Program-made: the position numbers and the translations under genes
Notes under the pieces: model-generated
The model's input: only the letters and a program-made list of their open reading frames with translations
Database searches by the model: none
Told to the model about the DNA's origin: nothing
Assembly (NCBI RefSeq): GCF_000423665.1
Contig: NZ_AUIK01000001.1
Span: 810,422 to 874,421, forward strand
Direction of reading: 5' to 3'
DNA length: 64,000 nt
Origin: Solirubrobacter soli DSM 22325
Lineage (GTDB): Bacteria; Actinomycetota; Thermoleophilia; Solirubrobacterales; Solirubrobacteraceae
In this document: in pieces, positions 24,373 through 33,472 of the stretch
Layout of the letters: the number at the start of each line of letters is the position of its first letter
How positions within the stretch are numbered: position 1 is the first letter of the stretch

Positions 24373-25327
24373 GCCCCGCGTAGGTGACGTCGACCGCGAC
24401 CCGCACGGGTCGCGGCGCCGCCGCCACGCTGCGGGCCCCGTGGTGCATGACGCGGTTGACGAGGAAGTTGGCCTGCCCACGGGCGAGGATCGCGCCCGTG
24501 CGGCCCGCGTAGACGGTCCACAGGCGCGCGCGCTCACCCGCCGGGCGGCCCTTCAGCGCGCCGCGCCCGAGCGCCGCGTCGGCGGCGAGCAGCGTCAGGT
24601 GCGGGAAGACCCACGGCAGCCGCGACCAGCGCGGCGCGCCGTCGGGGAAGATCGCGTCGCGCTGGCGGTCGGCGGTCACGACGTGCTCGTAGCGGCGCCG
24701 CCAGAGCGTCCGCGGGACCTGCACGAGCGAGCCCTTCATCGCCAGCTCGGCGATCAGCAGCCGGTCCGGCAGCAGCACGCGCCGGAACCGCATGCCGTCC
24801 AGCGCGTCCAGCCGGATCAGCCCGTAGACCATGTCGCCGGCCACCATCGTGCGGCTGGCGTCGCTCACGCGCGTGGAGGGCAGTGGCGCGGTGTACTCGC
24901 GGTCAGGCCACTCGAGGCGAAGCACCTCGCCGCCATCGCCGACGCGGACGTTGCGCGGGTAGGCCAGCACGGCGCCGGGGTCGCCTTCGAGCGCGTCCAC
25001 GAGCTCGGAGAGGAAGCGCGGGTGCCAGGCGTCGTGATCGGAGGCGGGCAGGAAGTAGCGGGCGTCCGGGAAGCGCCGGCGCGCGAGCTCCAGCGTCCGC
25101 ATCCAGTTGCCCACGAGCCCGAGCCGGCGCTCGTTGACCTCCACGCGGATGCGGGGGTCGCGCTCGGCGTACCCGCGCGCGACCTCGACCGTCTCGTCGG
25201 TGGAGCGGTCGTCGCAGACGACGATCGCGAAGTCCTGCAGGCGCTGGCCGAGCAGGGTCTCGAGCGCCTCCGGGAGGTGGGCGGCCTGGTTGTACGTCGG
25301 GAGGCCGACGACGACGAGCGGCGTCAC
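24335..25327 (-). CDS. GT2 glycosyltransferase
   Basis: A 330-residue inverting GT-A enzyme. VVVGLPTYNQAAHLPEALE opens the nucleotide-sugar fold, VVCDDRSTDET follows, and the metal-binding region reads PASDHDAWHP. It is a clear paralogue of the N-terminal half of the fusion protein at 30381-32228; both share the NERRLGLVGNW and DRLLxAE blocks. Start GTG 25327 overlaps the upstream methyltransferase stop (GTGA). Third gene of the left arm of the mirror-image cluster. Donor and acceptor unknown. Confidence 0.9.
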   Translation of the reverse strand: MTPLVVVGLPTYNQAAHLPEALETLLGQRLQDFAIVVCDDRSTDETVEVARGYAERDPRIRVEVNERRLGLVGNWMRTLELARRRFPDARYFLPASDHDAWHPRFLSELVDALEGDPGAVLAYPRNVRVGDGGEVLRLEWPDREYTAPLPSTRVSDASRTMVAGDMVYGLIRLDALDGMRFRRVLLPDRLLIAELAMKGSLVQVPRTLWRRRYEHVVTADRQRDAIFPDGAPRWSRLPWVFPHLTLLAADAALGRGALKGRPAGERARLWTVYAGRTGAILARGQANFLVNRVMHHGARSVAAAPRPVRVAVDVTYAGLKRSRQLVSRST

Positions 25328-26418
25328 TTGTCCACGCGCCGCCAGCCGACGACGTGCCGGTACCCGAACTCCTCCTTGCCCGGCTTGCCGAGCGTGCGGC
25401 TCGCGGCCTGGGCCAGCAGCGCGCGCACGCCGCCCGCGGGGAGCTTCGGGAGCATCTGCGTGTACTGGATGCCGGGCAGGACCGTCGTCTCCTGCGGCCA
25501 GTAGTACGGCGAGATCAGGTCGCGCACGCTGGTCATCTGCGGGTTGTACGGCGAGCGGTCGCGGTTGAGGCTGTAGAGGTACGGCGCGCCCAGCTCGTGC
25601 GCGTGGCGGACGTAGCCCGCGACCTGGTCGGCGGTCATCTCCTGGAAGGAGACGGTGTTCATCGCCAGGTCGAGCCTCGGCGGGCGCGTCTGGTCCAGGA
25701 ACGTGTTCGGGACGAAGACGAAGTCCGCGTCGGGCGGGCCGAGCGGGCCGTCCGGGTGGTCGGGGTCGAAGAAGTGCAGCTTCGCGTCCGGGAACGCGCT
25801 GGCCAGGTACGTGGCCGAGAACAGGAACAGCTCCGGCAGGTCGGTGAGGACGTACTTGACGTCCGGGAACAGCGTCTTGAAGACGTACGCCAGGCCGCCC
25901 CAGCCCGTCCCGATCTCCCACACCGTCTTGCGCTCGTCCGTCTTGCGGAGCTCGTCGAGCACCGCGCCCTTCTCGAGGGCGATCATCACCTCGAAGTACT
26001 TGAGCGTGTCGAGGTTGTAGAGCTGGCCGTCGATCTCGTGCCCGAAGCCGCCGAGCACCTCCGGCTCGGGCACGAGCAGCTCGCGGCCGCCCGCCACCTC
26101 GATCAACGCGTCGAGCTTGGCCTTTAGCTGCGCGCGCCGGTTGTCCTGGTGCGTGCGGTACTCGTAGACCTTCAGACCCGTGACGTGGTAGCTGTGATGG
26201 CGCAGGCGCTTGATCAGCAGCGGGGAGGCGTCGAACAGGTACTCGAAGCCCGCGAGCTCCTCTTCCCAGTAGTCGCTCGGCGCGGCGGTCCCGCCGCGGC
26301 GTTCGCGATCGAGCGCGCGGAAGCGCAGCACCTCCTCGCGAGCGCGTTGGTAGGCACGGAATTCACGGCTCGCGCTCAGGCGCTCGAGCTCGGCCGGCAA
26401 GTCATCGATCGCAGTCAT
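25324..26418 (-). CDS. Putative sugar O-methyltransferase
   Basis: A 364-residue protein. The SAM site is TVWEIGTGWGGLAYVF, then VLTDLPELFLFSATYLAS, and FVPNTFLDQ followed by AMNTVSFQEM. The family match is to putative sugar O-methyltransferases, as for 23317-24372 but only distantly similar. ATG 26418 overlaps the upstream stop (TGATG) and has a GGGGCGG stretch before it; ATG 26430 is an alternative. It lies between a GT-B-like gene and a GT2 gene, so it probably methylates the glycan those enzymes build or cap. Confidence 0.8.
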   Translation of the reverse strand: MTAIDDLPAELERLSASREFRAYQRAREEVLRFRALDRERRGGTAAPSDYWEEELAGFEYLFDASPLLIKRLRHHSYHVTGLKVYEYRTHQDNRRAQLKAKLDALIEVAGGRELLVPEPEVLGGFGHEIDGQLYNLDTLKYFEVMIALEKGAVLDELRKTDERKTVWEIGTGWGGLAYVFKTLFPDVKYVLTDLPELFLFSATYLASAFPDAKLHFFDPDHPDGPLGPPDADFVFVPNTFLDQTRPPRLDLAMNTVSFQEMTADQVAGYVRHAHELGAPYLYSLNRDRSPYNPQMTSVRDLISPYYWPQETTVLPGIQYTQMLPKLPAGGVRALLAQAASRTLGKPGKEEFGYRHVVGWRRVDK

Positions 26419-27911
26419 CAGCCGCCCCATGGTGGCAGGAGTCGTTTGGCAAGTCCTCGCAGACGAGTCGGGCTCGTCGCGGTCAACAGCGCGACCGAGA
26501 GCCAGATCAGCGGCGCCGCCGCGCGTGCCCTCGGACCGGGCGGCGGGGCCGGAACCGCGGACGCCGCGCGCTCGATCGCGTCGGCGACGAGCGGTGTCGC
26601 GGGCCGCTCGAGCCCGTGCGGGCGCACGAAGGAGCCGAGGAACGCGCGGCCTGCCGCGCGGGCCGCCTCGCCGTCGGCCAACGTCGCGCCGAGCATGGCC
26701 GCGTGCTCCTGCAGATCATGCGCGACCGCGACCGGCCCGCCGCCGTTGCGCGTCAGGTAGCCGAAGTGCACCGTCCCGCTCTGGGTGGCGGTGAAGTCCT
26801 CCGACTCGATCGTCAGCACGGGCCGCCCGACGATCGCGGCCTCGACCATCGCGCTCGTGTTGATCCCGACCACGGCCTCGGCGTGGTAGAGCGAGTCGTA
26901 GTAGTCCGCGCGGTCGTCCTCGTCGACCGGGTTCGCGCCCGCGCGCGGGTAGACGGCGACCGCGTCGAGGTCGGAGAGGTCCGCGTCGCGCCACGCGCTG
27001 ACGTTGTACGGGTGCGGGCGCACGAGGACGCCGACGTCGTCCAGGCCCGACCGGCGCAGCGCGGCGATCCAGCGGCGAACGAAGTCGACCTCGGCCGCCG
27101 GGGCGGAGATCGACGCCGTCGAGCCGACGAAGAGCACGAACGGCTTCTCGGCGGGCAGCCCGACGCGCGCGGCGAACGCCTCCCGCGTCCCGCTCGGGCG
27201 GCGCGCGAACCAGCGGTCGAACGGCTGCGCGCCCGTCACCTCGATCGTCTCGGGAGCGATGAAGTGCAGCTCGGTCGCCTCGTCGCGCTGCAGCTCGTTC
27301 CACACGAGCACGCGGTCCACGCGCTCGCGGATCATCCCCTTGGTCGTCAGGTGATCCCAGCTGCCGACGGCGAGCACGGCCGGGATGCCGAGCGCGTGGG
27401 CGGCCTTGACGACGTCGGTCTGGCGCGACGCGTCGGTCACCAGCGGCGTCACGACGACCACGTCGGGGCGCGCCTCGGCGACGACGCGCTCCATGCGGCG
27501 GCTGGAGGGGATCGCGTGCTCGAGCGCCAGCAGCGCCTTCAGCGCGCGTTCGACGCGCCGCGCGGGCTGCGTCGGGAGCCGCGTGAGCCCGCGCGCCACG
27601 CCGGCCAGCAGGTGCTCGAGCCGCCGCCGGAGATAGTCCGCCTGCGCGAAGCGCGGGTGCAGATAGCGCACGTAGTCCGTGGTCCGGCGCAACTCGGTCG
27701 CCACGGGCTCCCAGAAGTCGCGCCGGCCGCCGAGGGCGCCCGCGATCGTGACCCCGGCGGGCCGGTCGTCGAGCGCGCGCAGGCCCTCGGCCTGCTTGCC
27801 CGGCTCGTCGAAGCGAAGCGTGACGTGATGGCCGCGCGCGGCGAGCTCGCGGACGACGCCGTCGTAGTACCGCAGGTAGCCGGGATAGTGCATGACGAAC
27901 AGCACGTTCAT
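26418..27911 (-). CDS. GT-B-like glycosyltransferase, unclassified
   Basis: A 497-residue protein starting MNVLFVMHYPGYLRYYDGVV, a two-domain GT-B pattern. The C-terminal half has LFVGSTASIS, then RPHPYN and GINTSAMVEAAIVGRPVLTIE, resembling CDP-glycerol/KpsS-like transferases. A hydrophobic stretch near the C-terminus (PLIWLSVALLTA) and a basic tail suggest membrane attachment. It is a paralogue of the gene at 28846-30384, with the same blocks in order (KQAEGL, SWDHLTTKG, DDRADYYDSLYHA). The specific reaction is unknown. Confidence 0.75.
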   Translation of the reverse strand: MNVLFVMHYPGYLRYYDGVVRELAARGHHVTLRFDEPGKQAEGLRALDDRPAGVTIAGALGGRRDFWEPVATELRRTTDYVRYLHPRFAQADYLRRRLEHLLAGVARGLTRLPTQPARRVERALKALLALEHAIPSSRRMERVVAEARPDVVVVTPLVTDASRQTDVVKAAHALGIPAVLAVGSWDHLTTKGMIRERVDRVLVWNELQRDEATELHFIAPETIEVTGAQPFDRWFARRPSGTREAFAARVGLPAEKPFVLFVGSTASISAPAAEVDFVRRWIAALRRSGLDDVGVLVRPHPYNVSAWRDADLSDLDAVAVYPRAGANPVDEDDRADYYDSLYHAEAVVGINTSAMVEAAIVGRPVLTIESEDFTATQSGTVHFGYLTRNGGGPVAVAHDLQEHAAMLGATLADGEAARAAGRAFLGSFVRPHGLERPATPLVADAIERAASAVPAPPPGPRARAAAPLIWLSVALLTATSPTRLRGLAKRLLPPWGG

Positions 27912-27924
27912 GGCGACCCCGGGC

Positions 27925-28803
27925 TCAGAGCGAGTCGACCGCGACGGCCTCGGCGCGGCCGAAGTACCAGAGGCCGGAGGCCCCGACGCCGACGATCAAC
28001 ACACCCACCCACGCGAGGCCCCAGGCGCTCACGATCCCCGCGTCGAAGAGCCCCCAGCGGAACAGCTCGACGACCGGTGTCATCGGGTTCACCGTCGCCA
28101 GCGGGCGCCAGGTCTCGGGAATCGCGCTGAGCGGATAGATGACGGGCGTGATGAACATCCAGAAGCCGAGGCCGTATGTGAGGCCATAACGGATGTCGCG
28201 CGCGTTCGCTCCGAGGATCGACGTCCAGATCCCGAACGTGAGCGCGAGCGCGGCGGACAGGCCCAGCGCGGCGACCGCGGCCAGCAGCTGCGCGCTCAGC
28301 TCGATGTGGATGGGGTCGCTGAAGATCGCGTACCCCACGAGCGCGAGTACGAGCAGCACGAGGTAGACGCTCAGCTCCCACAACGCGGGAGCGAAGCTCG
28401 CGATCGGGATCAGGAGGCGCGGGAGGTAGATCTTCGTCAACAGCCGGCGGTTGATCTCCAGGCTGCGGGTGCACCAGATCAAGCCGCTGTCGAACAGCTT
28501 CCAGGCGGCGGTGCCGGCGAGGAAGAAGACGGGGTACGGGATGCCGTCCGACGGCGCATTGAGCAGCGCGCCGAACACGAGCGCGCGCGACGCGACGTCC
28601 ATCAGCGGGCGCAGGAGCAGCCAGACCCGGCCGAGCACGGTGCGGGCGGCGAGCTTGTCGATCGCGCGGTCGCCGAAGAAGCCCATCAGGCCGCGGTAGC
28701 GGACGAGCTCGCGGAGGCGCTCACCGACCCCGGCGCGGCGCGGCTCGATCACGTGCACTTCGTCATGCGCCCCCGTCGGGGACGTGCTGAGGCCGCTTGC
28801 CAT
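27925..28803 (-). CDS. wzm: ABC-2 polysaccharide export permease (Wzm-like)
   Basis: A 292-residue membrane protein with about six hydrophobic segments and the ABC-2 layout: an amphipathic N-terminus, then LGRVWLLLRPLMDVASRALVFGALL, and a late TPVIYPLSAIP loop typical of O-antigen/teichoic-acid exporters. It should form the channel with the Wzt ATPase encoded at 32225-33472. It is the centre of a mirror-image cluster: minus-strand GT-B-like, methyltransferase and GT2 genes follow it, and related plus-strand genes start 42 bp away. Divergent transcription with 28846. Confidence 0.9.
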   Translation of the reverse strand: MASGLSTSPTGAHDEVHVIEPRRAGVGERLRELVRYRGLMGFFGDRAIDKLAARTVLGRVWLLLRPLMDVASRALVFGALLNAPSDGIPYPVFFLAGTAAWKLFDSGLIWCTRSLEINRRLLTKIYLPRLLIPIASFAPALWELSVYLVLLVLALVGYAIFSDPIHIELSAQLLAAVAALGLSAALALTFGIWTSILGANARDIRYGLTYGLGFWMFITPVIYPLSAIPETWRPLATVNPMTPVVELFRWGLFDAGIVSAWGLAWVGVLIVGVGASGLWYFGRAEAVAVDSL

Positions 28804-28845
28804 CGCAGGCAGAGGCTAGCGGGGCTGCTTCTACCATCTCGCGCC

Positions 28846-30384
28846 GTGCGCGTCCTCTTCGCCATGCAATATCCCGGCTATCTCCGGTATTACGACTCGA
28901 CCGTCAAGCAGCTCACCGAACGCGGTCATGAAGTCCTGATCGTCTTCGACACCCCGCACAAGCAGGCCGAGGGGCTCGAGGCGCTGGAGGGCGTGGACGG
29001 CGTCATCAATCTCGGCACGCTGCCGCGCCGGGCCGACATGTGGGAGCACTTCGCCGCCAACCTGCGCGGCACGCTCGACTATGTGCGCTACCTGCTCCCG
29101 GAGTACGAGCAGGCGCAGTACCTGCGCCGCCGCTGGGAGCGGTTCGTGCCGCCTTCGATGAGCTGGCTCACGCGCCTGGATTCGCTGCCCGTCTGGCAGG
29201 TCCGCGCGGCGCACCGCGTGCTGCTGGCGTTCGAGCGCGCGATTCCCTCCAGCCAGCGCTTCGAGGGCTTCCTGCAGGCGCTCCAGCCCGACCTCGTGAT
29301 CTGCACGCCGCTGCTGACGACATTCGGGCAGACCGATCTGATCAAGAGCGCCGGCGTGTTGGGGATCCGCACGATGATGGGCGTCGCGAGCTGGGACCAC
29401 CTGACGACCAAGGGCGTCATCCGCGCCGATCCGCAGCGGCTGCTCGTCTGGAACGAGCGCCAGCTCGAGGAAGCGCAGCGCTACCACCGGATCCCGCCCG
29501 AGCGCGTGGTCGTCACCGGCGCGCAGAACTTCGACAAGTGGTTCGCGCGCACGCCCTCGCGCGACCGCGCGGCGTTCGCCGAGCGCGTCGGCCTGCCCGG
29601 CGACAAGCCGTTCGTGCTGTTCACGGGGTCGACGGCGTCGATCTCCGAGCCCGATGCCGAGCTGCAGTTCGTCCGGCGCTGGATCGAGACGCTGCGCGCC
29701 TCGGAGGACCCGCACGTGCGCGACCTGGCCGTGCTCATGCGCCCGCACCCGTACAACTCAGCCCACTGGGCCGAGGCGGACTTCGGCGACGTCGACGGCT
29801 TCGCCGTCTGGCCGCGCAACGGGGCGAACCCGGTCAACGAGGACGATCGCGCCGACTACTACGACTCGCTGTACCACGCCGACGTCGTGGTCGGCGTGAA
29901 CACGAGCGCGATGATCGAGGCCGCGATCGCGCGTACGCCCGTGCTCACCGTCCGCGACGAGCACTTCGCCGAGACCCAGGACGGCACGTTGCACTTCCGC
30001 TACCTGCTGCTCGAGAACGGCGGCTTCGCGCGGTCGGCGCAGACGCTGCAGGAGCACACGGGGCAACTCGCCGACGTGCTCGCCGAGCCCGAGCGCATGC
30101 AGGTGGCGATCGAGAGCTTCCTCGGCTCGTTCGTGCGCCCGCACGGTCTCGACCAGGACGCGACCCCGCTGGTCACCGACGCGATCGAGAAGCTCGCCGC
30201 GCGCGGACGCACCAAGCGCCTCGTCCCGCCGGTCTGGAACCTCCCTCTGCAGGCGGTCATGTGGCCGGCGGCGTGCTGGCTGCGGCTGCGCTACGAGGCC
30301 ATGAAGGTCGTGCACGTCGGCCGGGCGGTCAAGCGCACGACCAAGGCCCGGCTGGCCCGCCACGACGCCGAGGCGCACGGTTGA
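28846..30384 (+). CDS. GT-B-like glycosyltransferase, unclassified (paralogue)
   Basis: A 512-residue paralogue of 26418-27911, opening VRVLFAMQYPGYLRYYDSTV and sharing FTGSTASIS, MRPHPYN, GVNTSAMIEAAIARTPVLTV and FLGSFVRPHGL blocks. The tail (PLQAVMWPAACWLRLRYEAMKVV) is hydrophobic then basic, again suggesting membrane association. GTG 28846 fits the paralogue's N-terminus. First gene of the right arm; its TGA overlaps the next TTG start. It likely elongates or caps the glycan exported by the adjacent ABC system. Confidence 0.75.
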   Translation: MRVLFAMQYPGYLRYYDSTVKQLTERGHEVLIVFDTPHKQAEGLEALEGVDGVINLGTLPRRADMWEHFAANLRGTLDYVRYLLPEYEQAQYLRRRWERFVPPSMSWLTRLDSLPVWQVRAAHRVLLAFERAIPSSQRFEGFLQALQPDLVICTPLLTTFGQTDLIKSAGVLGIRTMMGVASWDHLTTKGVIRADPQRLLVWNERQLEEAQRYHRIPPERVVVTGAQNFDKWFARTPSRDRAAFAERVGLPGDKPFVLFTGSTASISEPDAELQFVRRWIETLRASEDPHVRDLAVLMRPHPYNSAHWAEADFGDVDGFAVWPRNGANPVNEDDRADYYDSLYHADVVVGVNTSAMIEAAIARTPVLTVRDEHFAETQDGTLHFRYLLLENGGFARSAQTLQEHTGQLADVLAEPERMQVAIESFLGSFVRPHGLDQDATPLVTDAIEKLAARGRTKRLVPPVWNLPLQAVMWPAACWLRLRYEAMKVVHVGRAVKRTTKARLARHDAEAHG

Positions 30385-32228
30385 GCGAGGGTCCGGTCGC
30401 CGTCATCGGCGTCCCGCTGTACAACGGCGGCGCGTTCTTCGAGCGCGCCATCGGCTCCTTGCTGTCCCAGACCGAGCGGCGCCTCGCGCTGGTCCTCGTG
30501 GACGACGGCTCGTCCGACGGGACGGGCGAAGCCGCCGAGCGCGCCGCCGCCCGCGACCCGCGCGTCGTCTACGTGCGCAACGAGCGCCGGCTCGGGCTCG
30601 TCGGCAACTGGCGCCGCTGCTACGAGGAGGCGATGACCCGCTTCCCGCAGGCCGACTACTTCGCCTGGGGCAGCGACCACGACGTCTGGGAGCCCCGCTG
30701 GCTGGAGGAGATGATCGCCGCGCTGGAGGCGCATCCGGACTGCGTGCTGGCCTACCCGTACAGCGTCCGCGTCGGTCCCGACGGCGAGCACCTCACGCAC
30801 CATCGGCGGTACTCCAGCGCGCATATGCGCGACCCGCTCGATCGCCTCAAGCACACGTTCGCGGCGATGGCCGCCGGCAACAAGATCTACGGCCTCTTCC
30901 GCACCGACGCGATCCGCCGCGCGGGCGTGTTCCGCGACGTCCTGCTGCCTGACCGGCTGTTGCTGGCGGAGGCGTCGATCGAAGGCGGGTTCGTCGAGGT
31001 CCCCGAGATCCTCTGGCTGCGCCGTCAGCTCGGGCAGGCGACGATCGCCCGCCAGCGGGTCACGTTGTTCTCCGAACCGCCGAGCTACATCAACTTGCCG
31101 TGGTGGCTGCAGCACATCGGCGTCTTCACGCACGCGTACCTGATCCGCGGCGGCGGGCGCTCGCGGCGTGAGGGCGCCTACTGGAGCGCGCAGTACGCGC
31201 GGACGGTGCTGATGTTCCAGTACCGGCGTACGCGGCGCCGGCGCCGGCTGCCGTTCGCGCTCCAGCGCAAGCATCTCCGGAAATGGGTGCACCGGCACTT
31301 CATCGCCCCGGCGGCGGAAATCGTCGCCAGTACCCTCGAAGCTATGCGTTTCCCGCTCCGGCGCCCCGCGAGGCCTGAGGCCGATCCGGCGCCGCTCACC
31401 GTCGCCCCGCCCCCCACCCCGAGTGAGGATGTCGCGTACTCGCGCGCGCCGACGGTGGTCGAGGCGCAGCTGACGGAGCTGACCACCGAGCTGGGCACGG
31501 TGAAGAAGACGCTGATGGCCGGGATGAACCGGGTCGCGCAGATCGAGGAGTCGATCGCCGACAGCCGGCGCGCGATCGTGCGCCAGGAGGGCGCCCGCGT
31601 CAAGGTCGAGGACCCGCGCTTCACCGAACTGGTGCGGCCGGTCGTGGAGTCGGAGCGGACGATGCTCTCGGTCCCGCGCCTGTACACGCTGTACAACGCG
31701 GTCTCCAACTCGGCACGCCCCGGCGTGGCGATGGCCGAGGTCGGAACCTTCCGCGGCGGCACCGCCTATTTCCTCGCCTCTGCCGCCGCCGAGCGGCTCG
31801 GCGAGGAGGTGCCGCTGTTCGTGTTCGACACCTTCGAGGGCCATCCCGAGCACAAGATCACGTCCGAGATCGAGCCCGAGCAGTACGTCGGCAACTTCTC
31901 CGAGACCACCTTCGAGGACGTGCGCGAGTACCTGTCCGGCTTCGAGAAGGTCCAGGTCATCGCGGGCGAGGCGACCGCGAGCCTGCGCGAGCTGCCCGAC
32001 CAGCAGTTCGCGCTCGTGCATCTCGATGTCGACCTCTACCTGCCGACGCTCGAGTGCCTGCGCTACTTCGTCGAGCGGCTCGTGCCCGGCGGCGCGATCG
32101 TCGTCGACGACTTCGGCGCCCCGAGCTGCCCCGGCATCATCCAGGCGGTCGACGAGTTCCTCGCCGAGCACGCCGAGTTCGCGTGCTGGCCGATGCTGAC
32201 CGAGCAGGCGGTGTTGGTGCGCAAGTGA
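30381..32228 (+). CDS. Fusion: GT2 glycosyltransferase + coiled coil + TylF-like methyltransferase
   Basis: A 615-residue fusion. Residues about 5-300 are a GT2 domain (VIGVPLYNGGAFFERAI, VLVDDGSSDGTGEA, WGSDHDVWEP) paralogous to the protein at 24335-25327. Residues about 370-425 look like a coiled coil (VEAQLTELTTELGTVKKTL and on). Residues about 450-615 form a TylF/MycF-type methyltransferase domain: VAMAEVGTFRGGTAYFL, FVFDTFEGHPE, VHLDVDLYLPTLECL and VVDDFGAPSCPGI. TTG 30381 overlaps the upstream stop (TTGA). An in-frame ATG at 31344 could start a separate C-terminal product. The layout recalls chain-terminating transferase/methylase proteins that measure glycan length with a coiled coil; that role is inference. 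Confidence 0.88.
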   Translation: MSEGPVAVIGVPLYNGGAFFERAIGSLLSQTERRLALVLVDDGSSDGTGEAAERAAARDPRVVYVRNERRLGLVGNWRRCYEEAMTRFPQADYFAWGSDHDVWEPRWLEEMIAALEAHPDCVLAYPYSVRVGPDGEHLTHHRRYSSAHMRDPLDRLKHTFAAMAAGNKIYGLFRTDAIRRAGVFRDVLLPDRLLLAEASIEGGFVEVPEILWLRRQLGQATIARQRVTLFSEPPSYINLPWWLQHIGVFTHAYLIRGGGRSRREGAYWSAQYARTVLMFQYRRTRRRRRLPFALQRKHLRKWVHRHFIAPAAEIVASTLEAMRFPLRRPARPEADPAPLTVAPPPTPSEDVAYSRAPTVVEAQLTELTTELGTVKKTLMAGMNRVAQIEESIADSRRAIVRQEGARVKVEDPRFTELVRPVVESERTMLSVPRLYTLYNAVSNSARPGVAMAEVGTFRGGTAYFLASAAAERLGEEVPLFVFDTFEGHPEHKITSEIEPEQYVGNFSETTFEDVREYLSGFEKVQVIAGEATASLRELPDQQFALVHLDVDLYLPTLECLRYFVERLVPGGAIVVDDFGAPSCPGIIQAVDEFLAEHAEFACWPMLTEQAVLVRK

Positions 32229-33472
32229 GCACCGCGATCGACGCCTCCGAGCTCGCCAAGCGCTACCGCGTGCGCAAGGGCGGCGGCGGCACGCTGCCGC
32301 CCCTGCTGCCGTGGCTGCACCGGCGCCAGTCCGCCTTCGTCAAGGAGGTCTGGGCGCTCGAGAACGTGTCGTTCAAGCTCGAGGCAGGGGAGCTGCTCGG
32401 GATCGTCGGGCCCAACGGCGCCGGCAAGTCGACCCTGCTGAAGATCCTCGCGCGGGTCACGCCGCCGACCTCGGGGCGGGCGGTCGTCCGCGGGCGCGTC
32501 GTGTCGCTGCTCGAGCTCGGATCGGCGTTCCAGGCCGAGGCGACGGGCCGCGAGAACATCTATCTCAACGCGGCCTTGAATGGGATTCCACGCGCCGACG
32601 TGCGCCGGCGGATGGATGAGATCGTCGCCTTCGCCGAGCTCGAGGACCACATCGACCTGCCGGTCGGCAAGTACTCGAGCGGCATGTACCTGCGGCTGGC
32701 GTTCTCGGTGGCGATCAACATGGAGCCGGACGTCCTGCTGGCCGACGAGGTGCTCGCGGTCGGCGACATCGCGTTCCAGGAGCGTTGCCTGCGGCGCGTC
32801 GAGGAAGAGGGCAAGCGCGGCCTGACCGTGCTGTTCGTCTCCCACGACATGGACGCGATCCGGCGCCTGTGCTCGCGCGCGCTGTGGATCCAGAGCGGGC
32901 GGGTCGTGCAGGACGGCGACTCGGACGAGGTCACCGAGGCCTACGAGTCCTCCGCCTGGAAGGCGACGGGAGCGAAGTCGCTCGACAGCGGCGCACACGT
33001 CCACGAGGCGGCCGAGTTGCTCGACGCCACGCTCGCCGGCCCCACCGGCGCGCAGATCGGCGCCGTCAGCGTCGACCAGGACTTCTACGTCAACGTGCGC
33101 TTCGCGGTCCGCCGCCCGGGGGTCGGGCTGCGCGTGGTGCTGGTCTTCCACGTGCGCGGGGCGATCGTCTTCCGGGTCGTGCAGCCGACGGTCGAGGAGA
33201 TCGCCGAGCCCGGCAACGTGACGATCCGCGCCCGCGTCCCGGGCCATCTGCTCGCCGACGTCGACTACACGGTCAAGGCGAGCGCCTGGGTGCACTACCA
33301 GGGGACCGAGAGCACGATCGTCCGCCATCAGGCGCTCGGGTTCCGCGTCTACCAGAGCGAGCGTGCCGACACCGCGCGCGGCGACTACGAGTGGCCGCTG
33401 GGCGGCGTCCTGCAACCGCGGCTCGACTGGGAGACGATCGGCGAGCCGCTGGCGGTCGACGCCCCACGCTGA
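32225..33472 (+). CDS. wzt: ABC polysaccharide export ATPase with C-terminal domain (Wzt-like)
   Basis: A 415-residue ATPase. Walker A is GPNGAGKST, the signature SSGMYLRLAF, Walker B LLADEVLAVGD, and the H-loop VSHDMDAIRR. Residues about 245-400 form an extra beta-rich domain like the glycan-recognition domain of Wzt from O8/O9a systems, where it binds the capped, often methylated, chain end. GTG 32225 overlaps the fusion gene stop, so the methyltransferase fusion and the transporter are co-translated. Partner permease is probably 27925-28803. Confidence 0.93.
   Translation: MSTAIDASELAKRYRVRKGGGGTLPPLLPWLHRRQSAFVKEVWALENVSFKLEAGELLGIVGPNGAGKSTLLKILARVTPPTSGRAVVRGRVVSLLELGSAFQAEATGRENIYLNAALNGIPRADVRRRMDEIVAFAELEDHIDLPVGKYSSGMYLRLAFSVAINMEPDVLLADEVLAVGDIAFQERCLRRVEEEGKRGLTVLFVSHDMDAIRRLCSRALWIQSGRVVQDGDSDEVTEAYESSAWKATGAKSLDSGAHVHEAAELLDATLAGPTGAQIGAVSVDQDFYVNVRFAVRRPGVGLRVVLVFHVRGAIVFRVVQPTVEEIAEPGNVTIRARVPGHLLADVDYTVKASAWVHYQGTESTIVRHQALGFRVYQSERADTARGDYEWPLGGVLQPRLDWETIGEPLAVDAPR

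Noticed and set aside
29040-30380. A possible much longer fusion protein reaching back to 29040 in the frame of the GT2-methyltransferase gene.
   Set aside because: The 5' part is an Arg/Ala-rich shadow of the GT-B-like gene at 28846-30384. The TTG at 30381 overlaps that gene's stop and directly precedes the GT2 fold.
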